Assembly (NCBI GenBank): GCA_021739645.1
Contig: JAIPBL010000013.1
Coordinates: 26,846-90,845 of the forward strand
Reading direction: 5' to 3'
Length of the DNA stretch: 64,000 nt
Source: Saprospiraceae bacterium
Lineage (GTDB): Bacteria; Bacteroidota; Bacteroidia; Chitinophagales; Saprospiraceae
How positions within the stretch are numbered: the stretch's first letter is position 1; each line of letters begins with the position of its first letter. The notes under the pieces are model-generated. The model was not told where the DNA came from. It worked only from the letters and a program-made list of their open reading frames with translations, and made no database searches. Shown here piece after piece: positions 27,785 to 37,179 of the stretch. Position numbers and translations under genes: made by a program.

Positions 27785-30460
27785 CTACCGCCCCGCCTCC
27801 CTCACCATCTCCCTAATCCTTCCATTCAATTCCTCCTCCTTCAACAATTTTTCAATCGGCAAATGGAACCGGAACCGCCAGTAATGCGGCGAAATAGATG
27901 GGTCGTTGATGGTCTCGTCAGCGGCTGTTGGGCGGCGCAGTTTTCCATCCATGCCAACGAGGTCTTGCACCGGAAATATTGCCAGCATACTCGGCGATGT
28001 CAGGTGCTGCCAGTTCACCGCTTCAACGATTTCGGGTGAACATTTTTGCGGCGCCGGGCCAAACTGGCGCAAGCTGGTTTTGAAAAACAGTTGAGCCGTT
28101 TTATGGTCGTTTTCCCACCAGCCACGGATGGTCGGCATGTCATGGCAGGAGGGGCTGCAAACCGAGGCATACGGGTATTTGTCCGGGTCGCCAAACTGTG
28201 CCTGTCCCTTGGGCATCCGCTGGATTTCGAGGGAGAGGATGTTCAAGTCGTGCATCACCCCAGCCACTGAGTGTGGAATCATGCCAAGGTCTTCGCCGCA
28301 GATGAGCATGTTCGTGGCTTGCAGCAAGGGCGGCAGTTTCCAGAGTGCCTGTTGTTTCCAAAACTCATCGTGGCGCTTGTAAAAATAGTCGTCGTAGAGG
28401 TGCTTGAAAATGGCCTTTTCTTGGTCGTCCAAATACTTGAACGAGCGGGTCGTTTCCAGTGTGATACGAGGGTTGAAACCTGCTTCCTCCTCAATTAGCA
28501 GGACGTTGCTCACTAAGCGCATCAGCCCGATTGCCAATTCCTTTTTCTCTAAAAGGTATTCGTCCTCAGCAAACAATTGCTTGATTTTCAACTGGTTGCC
28601 CACGATTTCTTTCAACCTGAAAATGCTCCCGGTCGTTTCCTCCAAAAAGTTTTTGCGAACAAAATCCGTGTCCTCCCCGAAGATTTCTTCTAAAAAATGC
28701 CCCCGGATATACGGCTTTGTGTAACGGTGCAGCTCACCGTGCAAGCCCATGTCGGCAAGTTCTTGGCGAGAGTAGGGTAGACGTGGGTTGAAGCGTCCAA
28801 GGGTGCCTTCCACTTGGTTCGTTGGTATCTGCCAGATGCGGAAAAAGCCAAGGATGTGGTCAATTCGCAGGGCATCGAAGTACTCTGCCAGCTTGGTCAT
28901 GCGCTGTTGCCACCAGGCGAAACCGTCCTTGGCCATCACCTCCCAGTTGTAGGTCGGGAAGCCCCAGTTTTGGCCTGCCTCCGAGTAGGCATCGGGTGGG
29001 GCGCCCGCTTGGCCGTCCATATTAAATAGGTGTGGCGCTACCCAGGCGTCGCAGCTCTCCCGGTAGATGCCAATGGGGAGGTCGCCCTTGAGCACTACGC
29101 CATTTTTGCGAGCGTACTCAGTTGCTCCCAGCAGTTGTTTGTGGGCGTGGTATTGAATGAAAAAGTAGAGCGCCACTTCATCATACGCCTTGTATTTCGG
29201 GTCGCACAAGTCGGCGATGACCTGCGGCGAAAAGGCGGCATATTTACCCCAAGTATTAAAATTGGTGGTCCTGTTCAAATCCCGGAGGTGACAAAAAGCG
29301 GCATAAGGCTTCAGCCAATCGGCATTTGCCTCGATGAAATTTTGGGCTTCATGGTTGTTAAAAAATGACAACTTCTCCTGTGCCCACAGCAGTTCAAAAA
29401 AAGCAAACTTGGTATTCAAAACAGCTTCAAAATCAACCGTTTCGAGTTTGTTCAGTCGCTTAATATCTTCCTTCAAGCGGGTTTCGTCGGCTTTGTTTTC
29501 CAGCTTCGCAATAGCTTGGATGTTGATGTAAAGCGGGTGCAAAGCAAAAACGGAAATAGCGGCGTAGGGGTAGCTGTCTATCCAAGTTTTGGTAGCAATC
29601 GTGTCGTTCACGGGCAAAGTCTGCACGATTTTCATCCCCGTTTTCACTGCCCAATCCGTCAGCAGGTTCAGGTCGGTGTACTCACCGATTCCGAGGCTTT
29701 TTTCGCTTCGCAATGAGAAGACCGGGATGGCCATGCCCGCCCCCCGCCAAAGCCCGGAGGCGTATCGGTAGCTTTCGTCGGTGCGAACCACGACGCTCCC
29801 ATTTGCCGAAGGAAAAGTGAAGTTTAGGCTGCGATTTTCGCCTTTTTCCCATTCCACGACTTGCTGATTCGCCGGGTCGTAAATGGCAAATTTGTACTCA
29901 AAGTCCGCCCATTGAGTCCCCCAGTCGAACTCAGCTTGCCAAAGCGGATACTTTTCATCGGACAGTACCAGCGGCTTTTCCCAATTACCGAGGACCTCGT
30001 TGTTTCCTGAAACACAAAACTGAAGGTGTTGGGGGAGGGCAGCTGCGTAAAGCTGGAGCCTGATTTTGTTTCCGCCTTCCAGTTTTTCAACGGCTTTTGG
30101 GTGCTGGGCGGTTTGGGTTCTTTTAAAAATCACATCCTTAAATGCGGCGGAAAAGAAGCTGCGTTCCACTTCATTTTGGGGTCGCCAATAGTCCTGAAAA
30201 AAGACTTGAGCCTTGCCCGAAGGCAAGTCAACACACCGAAACTCGCCATGCTCCCCAACCATTTCTTTATTGGTTTGGAGAAAATATTTGTAAGCGAACT
30301 GCTCGTTTTCAGCCACAGGTATGCTGCAATTCCAATTGTTGTGGTCATCACTTTGGCAAATCACGGTATCCTCCGAGCCGCTCTTTTTGAAACGGATAAC
30401 GATTAGCTCCCCATGTTTTGCGGCGTAGTTGATGTGGAAATAGGCGATCATTGGCTGCAT
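27785..30460 (-). CDS. malQ: 4-alpha-glucanotransferase (GH77) with two starch-binding domains
   Basis: An 891-residue amylomaltase-type enzyme that moves alpha-1,4-glucan segments between maltodextrins. Two CBM20-like domains sit at about 1-110 (FHINYAAKHGE, DDHNNWNCSIPV) and 128-232 (LQFCVSGNNEVLGNWEKPLVL). The GH77 catalytic domain follows. Active-site motifs: DALRIDHILGFF (nucleophile Asp, about 530), CGEDLGMIP (acid/base Glu, about 723) and SCHDMPTIRGWWE (third Asp, about 775). The start could also be the Met at codon 4 (30451). No signal peptide is seen, so cytosolic. A TAGTTTTG -7 element lies upstream at 30487-30494. The domain order is the one usual in Bacteroidota MalQ. Confidence 0.95.
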   Translation of the reverse strand: MQPMIAYFHINYAAKHGELIVIRFKKSGSEDTVICQSDDHNNWNCSIPVAENEQFAYKYFLQTNKEMVGEHGEFRCVDLPSGKAQVFFQDYWRPQNEVERSFFSAAFKDVIFKRTQTAQHPKAVEKLEGGNKIRLQLYAAALPQHLQFCVSGNNEVLGNWEKPLVLSDEKYPLWQAEFDWGTQWADFEYKFAIYDPANQQVVEWEKGENRSLNFTFPSANGSVVVRTDESYRYASGLWRGAGMAIPVFSLRSEKSLGIGEYTDLNLLTDWAVKTGMKIVQTLPVNDTIATKTWIDSYPYAAISVFALHPLYINIQAIAKLENKADETRLKEDIKRLNKLETVDFEAVLNTKFAFFELLWAQEKLSFFNNHEAQNFIEANADWLKPYAAFCHLRDLNRTTNFNTWGKYAAFSPQVIADLCDPKYKAYDEVALYFFIQYHAHKQLLGATEYARKNGVVLKGDLPIGIYRESCDAWVAPHLFNMDGQAGAPPDAYSEAGQNWGFPTYNWEVMAKDGFAWWQQRMTKLAEYFDALRIDHILGFFRIWQIPTNQVEGTLGRFNPRLPYSRQELADMGLHGELHRYTKPYIRGHFLEEIFGEDTDFVRKNFLEETTGSIFRLKEIVGNQLKIKQLFAEDEYLLEKKELAIGLMRLVSNVLLIEEEAGFNPRITLETTRSFKYLDDQEKAIFKHLYDDYFYKRHDEFWKQQALWKLPPLLQATNMLICGEDLGMIPHSVAGVMHDLNILSLEIQRMPKGQAQFGDPDKYPYASVCSPSCHDMPTIRGWWENDHKTAQLFFKTSLRQFGPAPQKCSPEIVEAVNWQHLTSPSMLAIFPVQDLVGMDGKLRRPTAADETINDPSISPHYWRFRFHLPIEKLLKEEELNGRIREMVREAGR

Positions 30461-30486
30461 TTTTTCTATTCAATTGAGAATGGTTG

Positions 30487-30494
30487 CAAAACTA
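30487..30494 (-). promoter_or_regulatory. -7 element TAGTTTTG for the GH77 gene
   Basis: A TAnnTTTG match on the minus strand, 27 bases from the start codon at 30460. No properly spaced TTG was found upstream, so this is a half-consensus only. Confidence 0.4.
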
Positions 30495-30652
30495 TTGAAA
30501 CCGGACGAGACCTAGCGGTGATTTTTTGTGAAGCTCCGCAATAAAAATCAATGCTTTTTTACAATCAAATCCCCAAAAAATTGAGTTATTCGTGGCTGCA
30601 TCCAATTGGCAGCAAATCGGCATTTCATCTTTCAACGCAAAATGAAACGGAC

Positions 30653-32065
30653 ATGGCAAACAGCGATTCAGGGGTGTTACAAACCGAGGAATTTGAGCGG
30701 CGACCCGTTCCGAACGCTCACCTGAAAGGTTGGAAGAATTTCCTCGGGATGTACGCTGGGGAACATGCCGCCGGGACGGAGTTCATGATTGGTCCCTTGT
30801 TTTTGGCGGCAGGAGTGAGTGCTTTTGACCTGCTTGTCGGGCTGCTGCTCGGCAACTTTCTGGCGGTTCTTTCTTGGCGTTTTCTCACCGCCGAAATCGC
30901 CGTGAAGAACCGCCTGACGCTATATTTTCAACTCGAAAAAATCTGTGGCAAGCGCCTGGTCACGTTGTACAACCTCGCCAATGGCGTCCTTTTCTGTTTT
31001 CTTGCTGGCTCCATGATAACCGTTTCGGCGACGGCGGTGGGCATCCCTTTCGACATGGAAATGCCCAAGCTGACCGACACCATGCCCAATGGTGCGACAT
31101 GGGTCGTCATCGTGTTGGCATTGGGGGCGCTGTTCACCCTCATTGCTGCCAAGGGCTACAACACGGTGTCGAAAGCGGCCAATTTGATGTCGCCCATCAT
31201 CGTGCTGGGCTTCCTGGCCTGTGGTATTTTTGCCTTGCGGCAACTGGAAGTCCACAGTTTTTCTGATTTCTGGAACATCTGGGGGGAGGGTAGTGAGCCG
31301 TTCCCCGGCCAAATAAAATACTCGTTTTGGCATGTCGCCATTTGGTCGTGGTTTTGCAACGCTGCCATGCACATCGGCATGAGCGACCTTTCGGTTTTTC
31401 GCTACGCAAAAATCCCAAAGGCAGGCTGGACGACAGCGGCAGGCATGTACATCGGGCATTATATGGCTTGGATTGCCGCAGCCCTGCTGTACGCTGCCTA
31501 TTTGAAAACGCCTGAAGCCGCTGCTTTCATGGCCAATGGCCATGCGCCGCCCGTGGCACCTGGGCCGCTGGCCTTCAATGCCATCGGTGTTTTTGGCATC
31601 TTGACCGTGATTTTGGCGGGCTGGACGACTGCCAATCCGACGATTTACCGTTCTGGGCTGGCGTTTCAGGCCATTTTCCCGAAAGCAAAAACCTTTTGGG
31701 TGACGGTGCTGGCTGGTGCCTTGGCCACCATCGCTGGGTTGTTTCCTGCCTTTGCCATGAAGCTGTTGGATTTTGTGGCGGTGTACGGCTTCATCCTCGC
31801 ACCCGTTGGCGCAGTCATCGTGTTCGAGCATTTTTTTGCGGAGCGTTTTGGGGTGGTAAAAAACTATGCAGAGCGGTCGGGTAGCTCATTCAACATGGCG
31901 GTGCTGCTGGCTTGGGTCTTTAGTGGCGGTTTGTTCTTTCTTATTTCAAAAACGCAGGGGGTATTTTTGTCGTTTCTGACGCTTCCGGCTTGGGTGTTGT
32001 GCGGGGTTTTGTTTTTGATTTTAAGCAGGTGGATGCAGAGAGGAAGGACTTTAAGCTTTAAATGA
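30653..32065 (+). CDS. NCS1/cytosine permease-like transporter heading the rhamnose operon
   Basis: A 470-residue inner-membrane protein with about 12 hydrophobic segments. Features such as GMYAGEHAAGTEFMIGPLF, LLLGNFLAVLSWRF, GYNTVSKAANLMSPI and an inverted-repeat-type organisation place it near the purine/cytosine permease (NCS1) family. ATG 30653 (MANSDSG) is preferred over the frame start at 30551. The next gene, an L-rhamnose isomerase-like enzyme, begins 13 bases after the stop, so it is probably the sugar uptake gene of the operon (inference from context). Family members usually carry nucleobases or hydantoins, so the substrate is an open point. Confidence 0.82.
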   Translation: MANSDSGVLQTEEFERRPVPNAHLKGWKNFLGMYAGEHAAGTEFMIGPLFLAAGVSAFDLLVGLLLGNFLAVLSWRFLTAEIAVKNRLTLYFQLEKICGKRLVTLYNLANGVLFCFLAGSMITVSATAVGIPFDMEMPKLTDTMPNGATWVVIVLALGALFTLIAAKGYNTVSKAANLMSPIIVLGFLACGIFALRQLEVHSFSDFWNIWGEGSEPFPGQIKYSFWHVAIWSWFCNAAMHIGMSDLSVFRYAKIPKAGWTTAAGMYIGHYMAWIAAALLYAAYLKTPEAAAFMANGHAPPVAPGPLAFNAIGVFGILTVILAGWTTANPTIYRSGLAFQAIFPKAKTFWVTVLAGALATIAGLFPAFAMKLLDFVAVYGFILAPVGAVIVFEHFFAERFGVVKNYAERSGSSFNMAVLLAWVFSGGLFFLISKTQGVFLSFLTLPAWVLCGVLFLILSRWMQRGRTLSFK

Positions 32066-32078
32066 GGTATTTGTCATC

Positions 32079-33359
32079 ATGAAAATAACGCCGAAACATA
32101 TCGAAGCGCACAACCAAGTCCACTGGGCACATCAGGTCAAACGGCTTGATTATTTGACTTCCGAAATCAATAACGCAGAAGCCATTTTGGAGAAACTGAT
32201 GGATTTTCAGGTGGCCATTCCAAGTTGGGCGCTGGGCACGGGCGGCACTCGGTTCGGGCGGTATCCGGGTGGGGGCGAGCCTCGTAGTTTGGAGGAAAAA
32301 ATCGAGGATGTGGGACTGCTCCATGCCCTGAACCGCAGCAGTGGCGCCATATCGCTGCACATTCCGTGGGACATTCCGAAAGATGGGGAAGCCATCAAAC
32401 AACTGGCTGCATCGCAAGGTCTTCGATTTGATGCTGTGAACTCCAATACGTTTCAAGACCAAGATAATCAGGTACTTAGCTATAAATTTGGCAGCTTACA
32501 GCATGTGGACAAAGCGGTGCGGCGGCAAGCTGTTGAGCATAATATTGAAGTGATAAAACAGGGCGAGGCACTCGGTTCGGAGGCCATCACGGTTTGGTTG
32601 TCGGATGGGTCGTGTTTCCCCGGCCAACTCAATTTTCGAAGGGCATTTCAAAACACATTGGAGAGCCTTCGGGAAATCTATGCGGCACTCCCGAAGCACT
32701 GGAAAATGTTCATTGAGTACAAAGCGTATGAGCCGAATTTTTATTCGATGACCGTTGGCGATTGGGGCCAGTCGCTGCTGTATGCCAACAAGTTGGGCGG
32801 ACAGGCATACACGCTCGTTGACCTCGGTCACCACCTGCCCAATGCCAATATTGAACAAATCGTGGCACTGCTGCTGATGGAGGGCAAACTTGGCGGATTC
32901 CATTTTAACGATTCTAAATATGGTGATGACGACTTGACAGTGGGCAGCATCCGCCCCTATCAATTGTTCCTGATTTTCAACGAGTTAGTGGATGGCGGTG
33001 CGCTGGAATCCGCAATCCGCAATTCGCAATCCGCAATCTCCCTGATGATTGATGCCAGCCACAACGTCAAAGACCCGCTGGAAGACTTGGTACAATCCGT
33101 GGAAGCCATTCAGGTCGCCTATGCGCAGGCACTGCTGGTGGATAGGAAGGCATTGGAGTCGGCTCAATTGGAGAATGACGCCGTGCGCTGTCAGGAGATT
33201 TTACAATCAGCTTTTCGGACGGATGTGCGGAGTTTGGTGGCGGAGGCGAGGTTACGGCTGGGTGGTCCGTTGGAACCACTGGGTCTGTTCCGGGAGGTTG
33301 GAGTCCGTAAGGAATTGATAAAGGAGCGGGGGTTAAAAACATTGGCAACTGGCTTCTGA
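32079..33359 (+). CDS. rhaI: L-rhamnose isomerase, RhaI type
   Basis: A 426-residue cytosolic TIM-barrel isomerase related to the Pseudomonas-type L-rhamnose isomerase. It converts L-rhamnose to L-rhamnulose. Metal and substrate residues are visible: KMFIEYKAYEP (Glu), TLVDLGHHLPN (Asp), GGFHFNDSKYGDDDL (His/Asp) and SLMIDASHNVKDP (Asp/His). Early motifs AIPSWALGTGGTRFGR and SLEEKIEDVG fit. It sits 13 bases after the permease and 2 bases before the kinase. Oddity: residues around 310-321 (ESAIRNSQSAIS) are encoded by a 7-nt AATCCGC array, apparently a repeat tolerated inside the gene just before a metal-site motif. Confidence 0.9.
   Translation: MKITPKHIEAHNQVHWAHQVKRLDYLTSEINNAEAILEKLMDFQVAIPSWALGTGGTRFGRYPGGGEPRSLEEKIEDVGLLHALNRSSGAISLHIPWDIPKDGEAIKQLAASQGLRFDAVNSNTFQDQDNQVLSYKFGSLQHVDKAVRRQAVEHNIEVIKQGEALGSEAITVWLSDGSCFPGQLNFRRAFQNTLESLREIYAALPKHWKMFIEYKAYEPNFYSMTVGDWGQSLLYANKLGGQAYTLVDLGHHLPNANIEQIVALLLMEGKLGGFHFNDSKYGDDDLTVGSIRPYQLFLIFNELVDGGALESAIRNSQSAISLMIDASHNVKDPLEDLVQSVEAIQVAYAQALLVDRKALESAQLENDAVRCQEILQSAFRTDVRSLVAEARLRLGGPLEPLGLFREVGVRKELIKERGLKTLATGF
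33007..33041 (+). repeat. AATCCGC heptanucleotide array inside rhaI
   Basis: Five consecutive 7-nt units: AATCCGC, AATCCGC, AATTCGC, AATCCGC, AATCTCC. The array length keeps the gene's reading frame. It has the same unit design as the arrays at 20681 and 59754. Confidence 0.88.
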
Positions 33360-33361
33360 TT

Positions 33362-34624
33362 ATGTCGAACTGCGCAATTTTTGACATTGGCAAAACCAAT
33401 AAAAAATGCTTCGTTTTTGATGAGGAATATCGAATTGTATTTGAAAAATCGGAGGTATTGCCTGAGACTATTGACGAAGATGGATTTCCTTGTGAGGATA
33501 TTGACCTGCTTTCAAATTGGGTTCAAACAACATTGGGTGAGGTTTTACAAATGCCCAATTTTCAGGTGAAAGCACTGAATTTTAGTGCTTACGGAGCTAG
33601 TTTTGTTTACCTGGACATGGATGGAAAAATACTTACGCCGCTATACAATTACCTAAAGCCATACCCTGAAAGCCTAGCCAAACAATTCAATGAAAGATAT
33701 GGGGAGAAGGAAAAAATGGCCATTGAGACAGCATCTCCATTACTTGGCAGTTTGAATGCTGGGATGCAATTGTTTCGATTGAAAAATGAAAACCCTGACG
33801 TTTATGATAAGGTAAAATATGCGCTCCATTTGCCACAATATATCAGCCATTTGGTTTCATCAGATTGCGTTGCTGAAATAACAAGTATTGGATGCCACAC
33901 TATGCTTTGGGATTTTAACAAAATGAATTACCATGATTGGGTGATTAACGAAGGTGTTTCTGAAAAATTCCCACCCATTGTGCCCGCTGATATTCATTTT
34001 TCTAATCCAAGATTTCCAGGATTGAAAATAGGGACTGGGCTTCACGACAGTTCAGCGGCATTGATTCCTTATTTGGCAATGTTCGATGAACCGTTTGTGC
34101 TCCTTTCCACGGGAACTTGGTGTATTTCAATGAATCCGTTCAACGATGAACCGCTGACGCTGGAGGAACTCTCAAATGACTGCCTTTGCTACCTCACCCA
34201 CCAAGGCAGACAGGTCAAGGCAGCACGATATTTCGGAGGGCATGAACATGAGCAGGCAGTAAATAAATTGGCAACATCGTTTGGCGCCGATGTAGATTTT
34301 TACAAGGAATTGTCAAGTTATGAAGGCAGTGAATTATTGGAATGTTACCTCGATTTCATGCGACAACTCATTGATAAACAAGTAGTTTCAACAAAACTGG
34401 CTATTGGTAGCTCGCAGGTCAGGAAAATTTATGTTGATGGTGGTTTTTCTAGGAATGAAATTTTCATGAACTTGTTGGCGGAAGCATTTCCAGGGTTAGA
34501 AGTCTTTGCTGCGGATGTGGCACAAGCTTCTGCACTTGGTGCTGCAATGGTCATGCATCCTACTTGGAATCACAAGGCATTGCCTTCAAGTTTAATATCG
34601 CTTAAAAATTATTCAAAAATATGA
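33362..34624 (+). CDS. FGGY-family sugar kinase, probable rhamnulokinase
   Basis: A 420-residue carbohydrate kinase. The N-terminal phosphate loop reads AIFDIGKTNKKCFVF, followed by LNFSAYGASFVYLD. The C-terminal half has the FGGY adenosine-site pattern (GLHDSSAALIPYL, LLSTGTWCISMNPF, VDGGFSRNEIFMNLLAEAFP, ASALGAAM). Placed between a rhamnose isomerase and a lactate dehydrogenase, it most likely phosphorylates L-rhamnulose at C1 (inference). It starts 2 bases after rhaI and overlaps the next gene by 4 bases (ATGA), so translational coupling is likely. Codon use is slightly more AT-rich than in the two upstream genes. Confidence 0.87.
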   Translation: MSNCAIFDIGKTNKKCFVFDEEYRIVFEKSEVLPETIDEDGFPCEDIDLLSNWVQTTLGEVLQMPNFQVKALNFSAYGASFVYLDMDGKILTPLYNYLKPYPESLAKQFNERYGEKEKMAIETASPLLGSLNAGMQLFRLKNENPDVYDKVKYALHLPQYISHLVSSDCVAEITSIGCHTMLWDFNKMNYHDWVINEGVSEKFPPIVPADIHFSNPRFPGLKIGTGLHDSSAALIPYLAMFDEPFVLLSTGTWCISMNPFNDEPLTLEELSNDCLCYLTHQGRQVKAARYFGGHEHEQAVNKLATSFGADVDFYKELSSYEGSELLECYLDFMRQLIDKQVVSTKLAIGSSQVRKIYVDGGFSRNEIFMNLLAEAFPGLEVFAADVAQASALGAAMVMHPTWNHKALPSSLISLKNYSKI

Positions 34625-35802
34625 ACCTCGAATACAACGCTAAATATCCGGCCATCGATGACCTTCGTGAAAAGGCAAAAAAGCGCATCCCACGTTTTGC
34701 ATTTGAATATTTGGATGGCGGTTGTAACGAGGAAGTGAATTTGCACAAGAATACGGCTGATATTAGAGCGGTAGAATTAAAACCTTATTATTTGTCAAAG
34801 CATATAGCCTCTGATATGAAAACCGAGTTGTTTGGTCATGTATATGATGCGCCGTTTGGTATAGCACCAGTCGGCTTGCAGGGTTTAATGTGGCCAAATT
34901 CGCCAGAGATATTGGCAAAGGCAGCGTTTGAACATAATATACCATTTGTTTTAAGCACGGTGTCAACCGCAAGCATTGAGCGGATAAGCGAAATTACAGA
35001 AGGTAGGGCATGGTTTCAATTGTACCATCCAGCAGATAATAAATTGCGGGACGATATCATTAAACGGGCGGAATCGGCACATTGCCCAGTATTGGTGATT
35101 CTTTGCGACGTCCCAACCTTTGGATACCGACCAAGGGATATTCGCAACGGGTTGGCGATGCCTCCCAAAATGAGCTTAAAGAACATCCTTCAAATAATTG
35201 GGCGGCCAAACTGGGCTTTAAATACGCTTATTCATGGGAGGCCGAAATTTGAAACCATGATGCGTTATTTTTCTAAAAATATGGATATTAAACAACTAGG
35301 AAAAGCAATGAACGAAACCTTTTCAGGTCGCTTGAATGAAGAAAAAATAAAGCCGATAAGGGACATGTGGAAAGGGAAACTTGTGCTCAAAGGAGTGGCA
35401 AGCGAAGAGGATACGGAGATGGCCATTCGTTTAGGCCTGGACGGCATCATCGTCTCAAACCATGGAGGGCGGCAATTGGATGCTGGGCAATCCACCATCA
35501 AACCACTGGTGAACATCGCCCAAAAATATAAGGGGCAAATAAAAATCATGATGGACAGTGGTATTCGAACTGGCCCTGATATTGCAAGAACCCTCGCTAG
35601 TGGCGCAGAATTCACATTTCTTGGCCGCTCATTTATGTACGGCGTGGCAGCTTTGGGAAATGAGGGAGGCAATCATACCATTTCCATTTTAAAAATTCAA
35701 TTGCAACAAGTTATGGAACAGATTTGCTGTGAGCAGGTATCAGCTTTTCCGAATCATTTGATTGTAACTCAGGATTCCCAAAATTCGACAAAGCAAGGCT
35801 AG
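34621..35802 (+). CDS. lldD: FMN-dependent alpha-hydroxyacid (L-lactate) dehydrogenase
   Basis: A 393-residue TIM-barrel flavoenzyme oxidising L-lactate to pyruvate. Motifs: PRFAFEYLDGGCNEE, FGIAPVGLQGLMWPN, STVSTASIE, WFQLYHP, DVPTFGYRPRDIRNG, LVLKGVAS, SNHGGRQLD (catalytic His and Arg), IMMDSGIRTGPD and FLGRSFMYG. All expected FMN and active-site blocks are present. It overlaps the kinase by ATGA. In Bacteroidota rhamnose loci such enzymes consume the lactate produced from lactaldehyde. The aldolase and aldehyde dehydrogenase steps are not encoded in this window. Confidence 0.92.
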   Translation: MNLEYNAKYPAIDDLREKAKKRIPRFAFEYLDGGCNEEVNLHKNTADIRAVELKPYYLSKHIASDMKTELFGHVYDAPFGIAPVGLQGLMWPNSPEILAKAAFEHNIPFVLSTVSTASIERISEITEGRAWFQLYHPADNKLRDDIIKRAESAHCPVLVILCDVPTFGYRPRDIRNGLAMPPKMSLKNILQIIGRPNWALNTLIHGRPKFETMMRYFSKNMDIKQLGKAMNETFSGRLNEEKIKPIRDMWKGKLVLKGVASEEDTEMAIRLGLDGIIVSNHGGRQLDAGQSTIKPLVNIAQKYKGQIKIMMDSGIRTGPDIARTLASGAEFTFLGRSFMYGVAALGNEGGNHTISILKIQLQQVMEQICCEQVSAFPNHLIVTQDSQNSTKQG

Positions 35803-35803
35803 A

Positions 35804-35849
35804 GAATCCTTTGTCATTTTAATATTATTGGTGAATCCTTTGCCATTTT
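35804..35849 (+). repeat. Short direct repeat after the rhamnose operon
   Basis: GAATCCTTTG followed by TCATTTT or CCATTTT occurs at 35804-35820 and 35833-35849, a 29-base period with one mismatch. It lies just after the lldD stop. No hairpin terminator was seen in the 227-base gap to the next gene. Confidence 0.6.
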
Positions 35850-36029
35850 GAGAGATAAAGCCCTATTTTGTGCCTAGATAGACCTTCCAAACAATAAGTT
35901 CAAAAGTTGCTAATTGGCTTTTCATCGTCAAATTATTCCAGAGACGACCACTTTTGGAGCCTCCCGTTTTATCGAAAATTTGCACGTTGCATTTTTCTTA
36001 AAATATTAACCCAAAACCCTTTTTGAATT

Positions 36030-36923
36030 ATGGTTAAAATTATTGACCTCAATTTTCAGGGGCAGCCAGGCGTGATAGCTGCCTTTTTGATGGAGACTCC
36101 GGATGGCCCAGTTCTGATAGAAACTGGGCCCCATTCTACTATTGATGCACTTGAAAATGGATTAAAGCTACAAGGTTACCAGCTTTCTGATATTCAGCAT
36201 TTGTTCGTAACTCATATCCACTTAGACCATGCTGGTGCTGCTTGGGTATTCGCCAAACATGGTGCAAAAATCTATGTCCATCCACTTGGATTGCCCCACC
36301 TGGAAAATCCTGAAAAACTGCTTTCCTCGGCAAAGCGCATTTATCAAGACAAGATGGAAAGCCTTTGGGGCGACCTCCAGCCAATACCGTTGAATCAATT
36401 GAGGGCAGTTCGGAACAATGAAAAAATCATCATCGGCGATGCAGGTTTCCGGGCAAGGCATACACCTGGGCATGCAGTACATCACATTGCTTGGGAAGTG
36501 AAAAATTTTGTTTTCACAGGGGATGTAGCTGGTGTTAGGCCGGTTGAGGGTGGGCCTGTCATGCCGCCTTGTCCGCCCCCTGACATCAACCTGGAGGATT
36601 GGATAAAATCGTTGGCATACTTGCGAACAAGGAGGTATGAGACGATTTACCTAACACATTTTGGGGCAGTCAATCAGGTGAAGAAGCATTTTATTGAACT
36701 GGAAGGGCGATTGAGGAATTGGGCCAATTGGGTAAGGCCATTTTGGGAACAAGGAGATTCGATTGAGAACGTGGTTCCTCTTTTTGAAAAATATGTCCAA
36801 AAACAGTTGGAAAATTCGGAGATAAGCGATGAGGGCAAACGGCAATATGAACTTGCAAATCCGACAGAAATGAGTGTGGCAGGACTATTTAGGTACTGGT
36901 CGAAGAAAACATCACCCAACTAA
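36030..36923 (+). CDS. MBL-fold metallo-hydrolase
   Basis: A 297-residue metallo-beta-lactamase-fold enzyme. Zinc ligands: THIHLDHAGAAW (HxHxDH), RHTPGHAVHH (His), FTGDVAGV (bridging Asp) and YLTHFG (His). The C-terminal 80 residues are helical (FIELEGRLRNWANWV). It resembles the glyoxalase II-like or Zn-dependent hydrolase branch rather than true beta-lactamases. No signal peptide, so cytosolic. It is 227 bases downstream of lldD on the same strand, and whether it belongs to that operon is unclear. The substrate is unknown; a role in clearing methylglyoxal-derived thioesters would be speculation. Confidence 0.9.
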   Translation: MVKIIDLNFQGQPGVIAAFLMETPDGPVLIETGPHSTIDALENGLKLQGYQLSDIQHLFVTHIHLDHAGAAWVFAKHGAKIYVHPLGLPHLENPEKLLSSAKRIYQDKMESLWGDLQPIPLNQLRAVRNNEKIIIGDAGFRARHTPGHAVHHIAWEVKNFVFTGDVAGVRPVEGGPVMPPCPPPDINLEDWIKSLAYLRTRRYETIYLTHFGAVNQVKKHFIELEGRLRNWANWVRPFWEQGDSIENVVPLFEKYVQKQLENSEISDEGKRQYELANPTEMSVAGLFRYWSKKTSPN

Positions 36924-36945
36924 AAACAGCATAGATAACAATCAA

Positions 36946-37179
36946 TCAATCTTTTGTCAAAATTATTTTGGTGATGTTCAAGAACCGTTTCATGAGGGCT
37001 ACATCTGGCAACAAAATCTTAGACGTTTCAGGGTCTTGTGCATCCGAAATCACCACTGTATTTGAAGAAGGGCAATGGCCTGTAACATTGTAAGCGACCT
37101 TGTGTAAATAGACGTAACAGAATAGGCTCAAAGCGGCCAAACCAAGCAGGGAATAGGAAGAAAAGGAAGGATTTTTCAT
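36946..37179 (-). CDS. Small single-pass membrane or exported protein
   Basis: A 77-residue frame with a hydrophobic N-terminal segment (SLLGLAALSLFCYVYL) followed by a short polar domain (PSSNTVVISDAQDPETSK). It ends 22 bases from the convergent MBL gene. No family was recognised. Size, start context and the clean membrane segment favour a real gene. Confidence 0.55.
   Translation of the reverse strand: MKNPSFSSYSLLGLAALSLFCYVYLHKVAYNVTGHCPSSNTVVISDAQDPETSKILLPDVALMKRFLNITKIILTKD

Noticed and set aside
35804..35849. Direct repeat after lldD considered as a CRISPR-like or attachment site
   Set aside because: There are only two short imperfect copies, with no integrase, no further repeats and no tRNA nearby.
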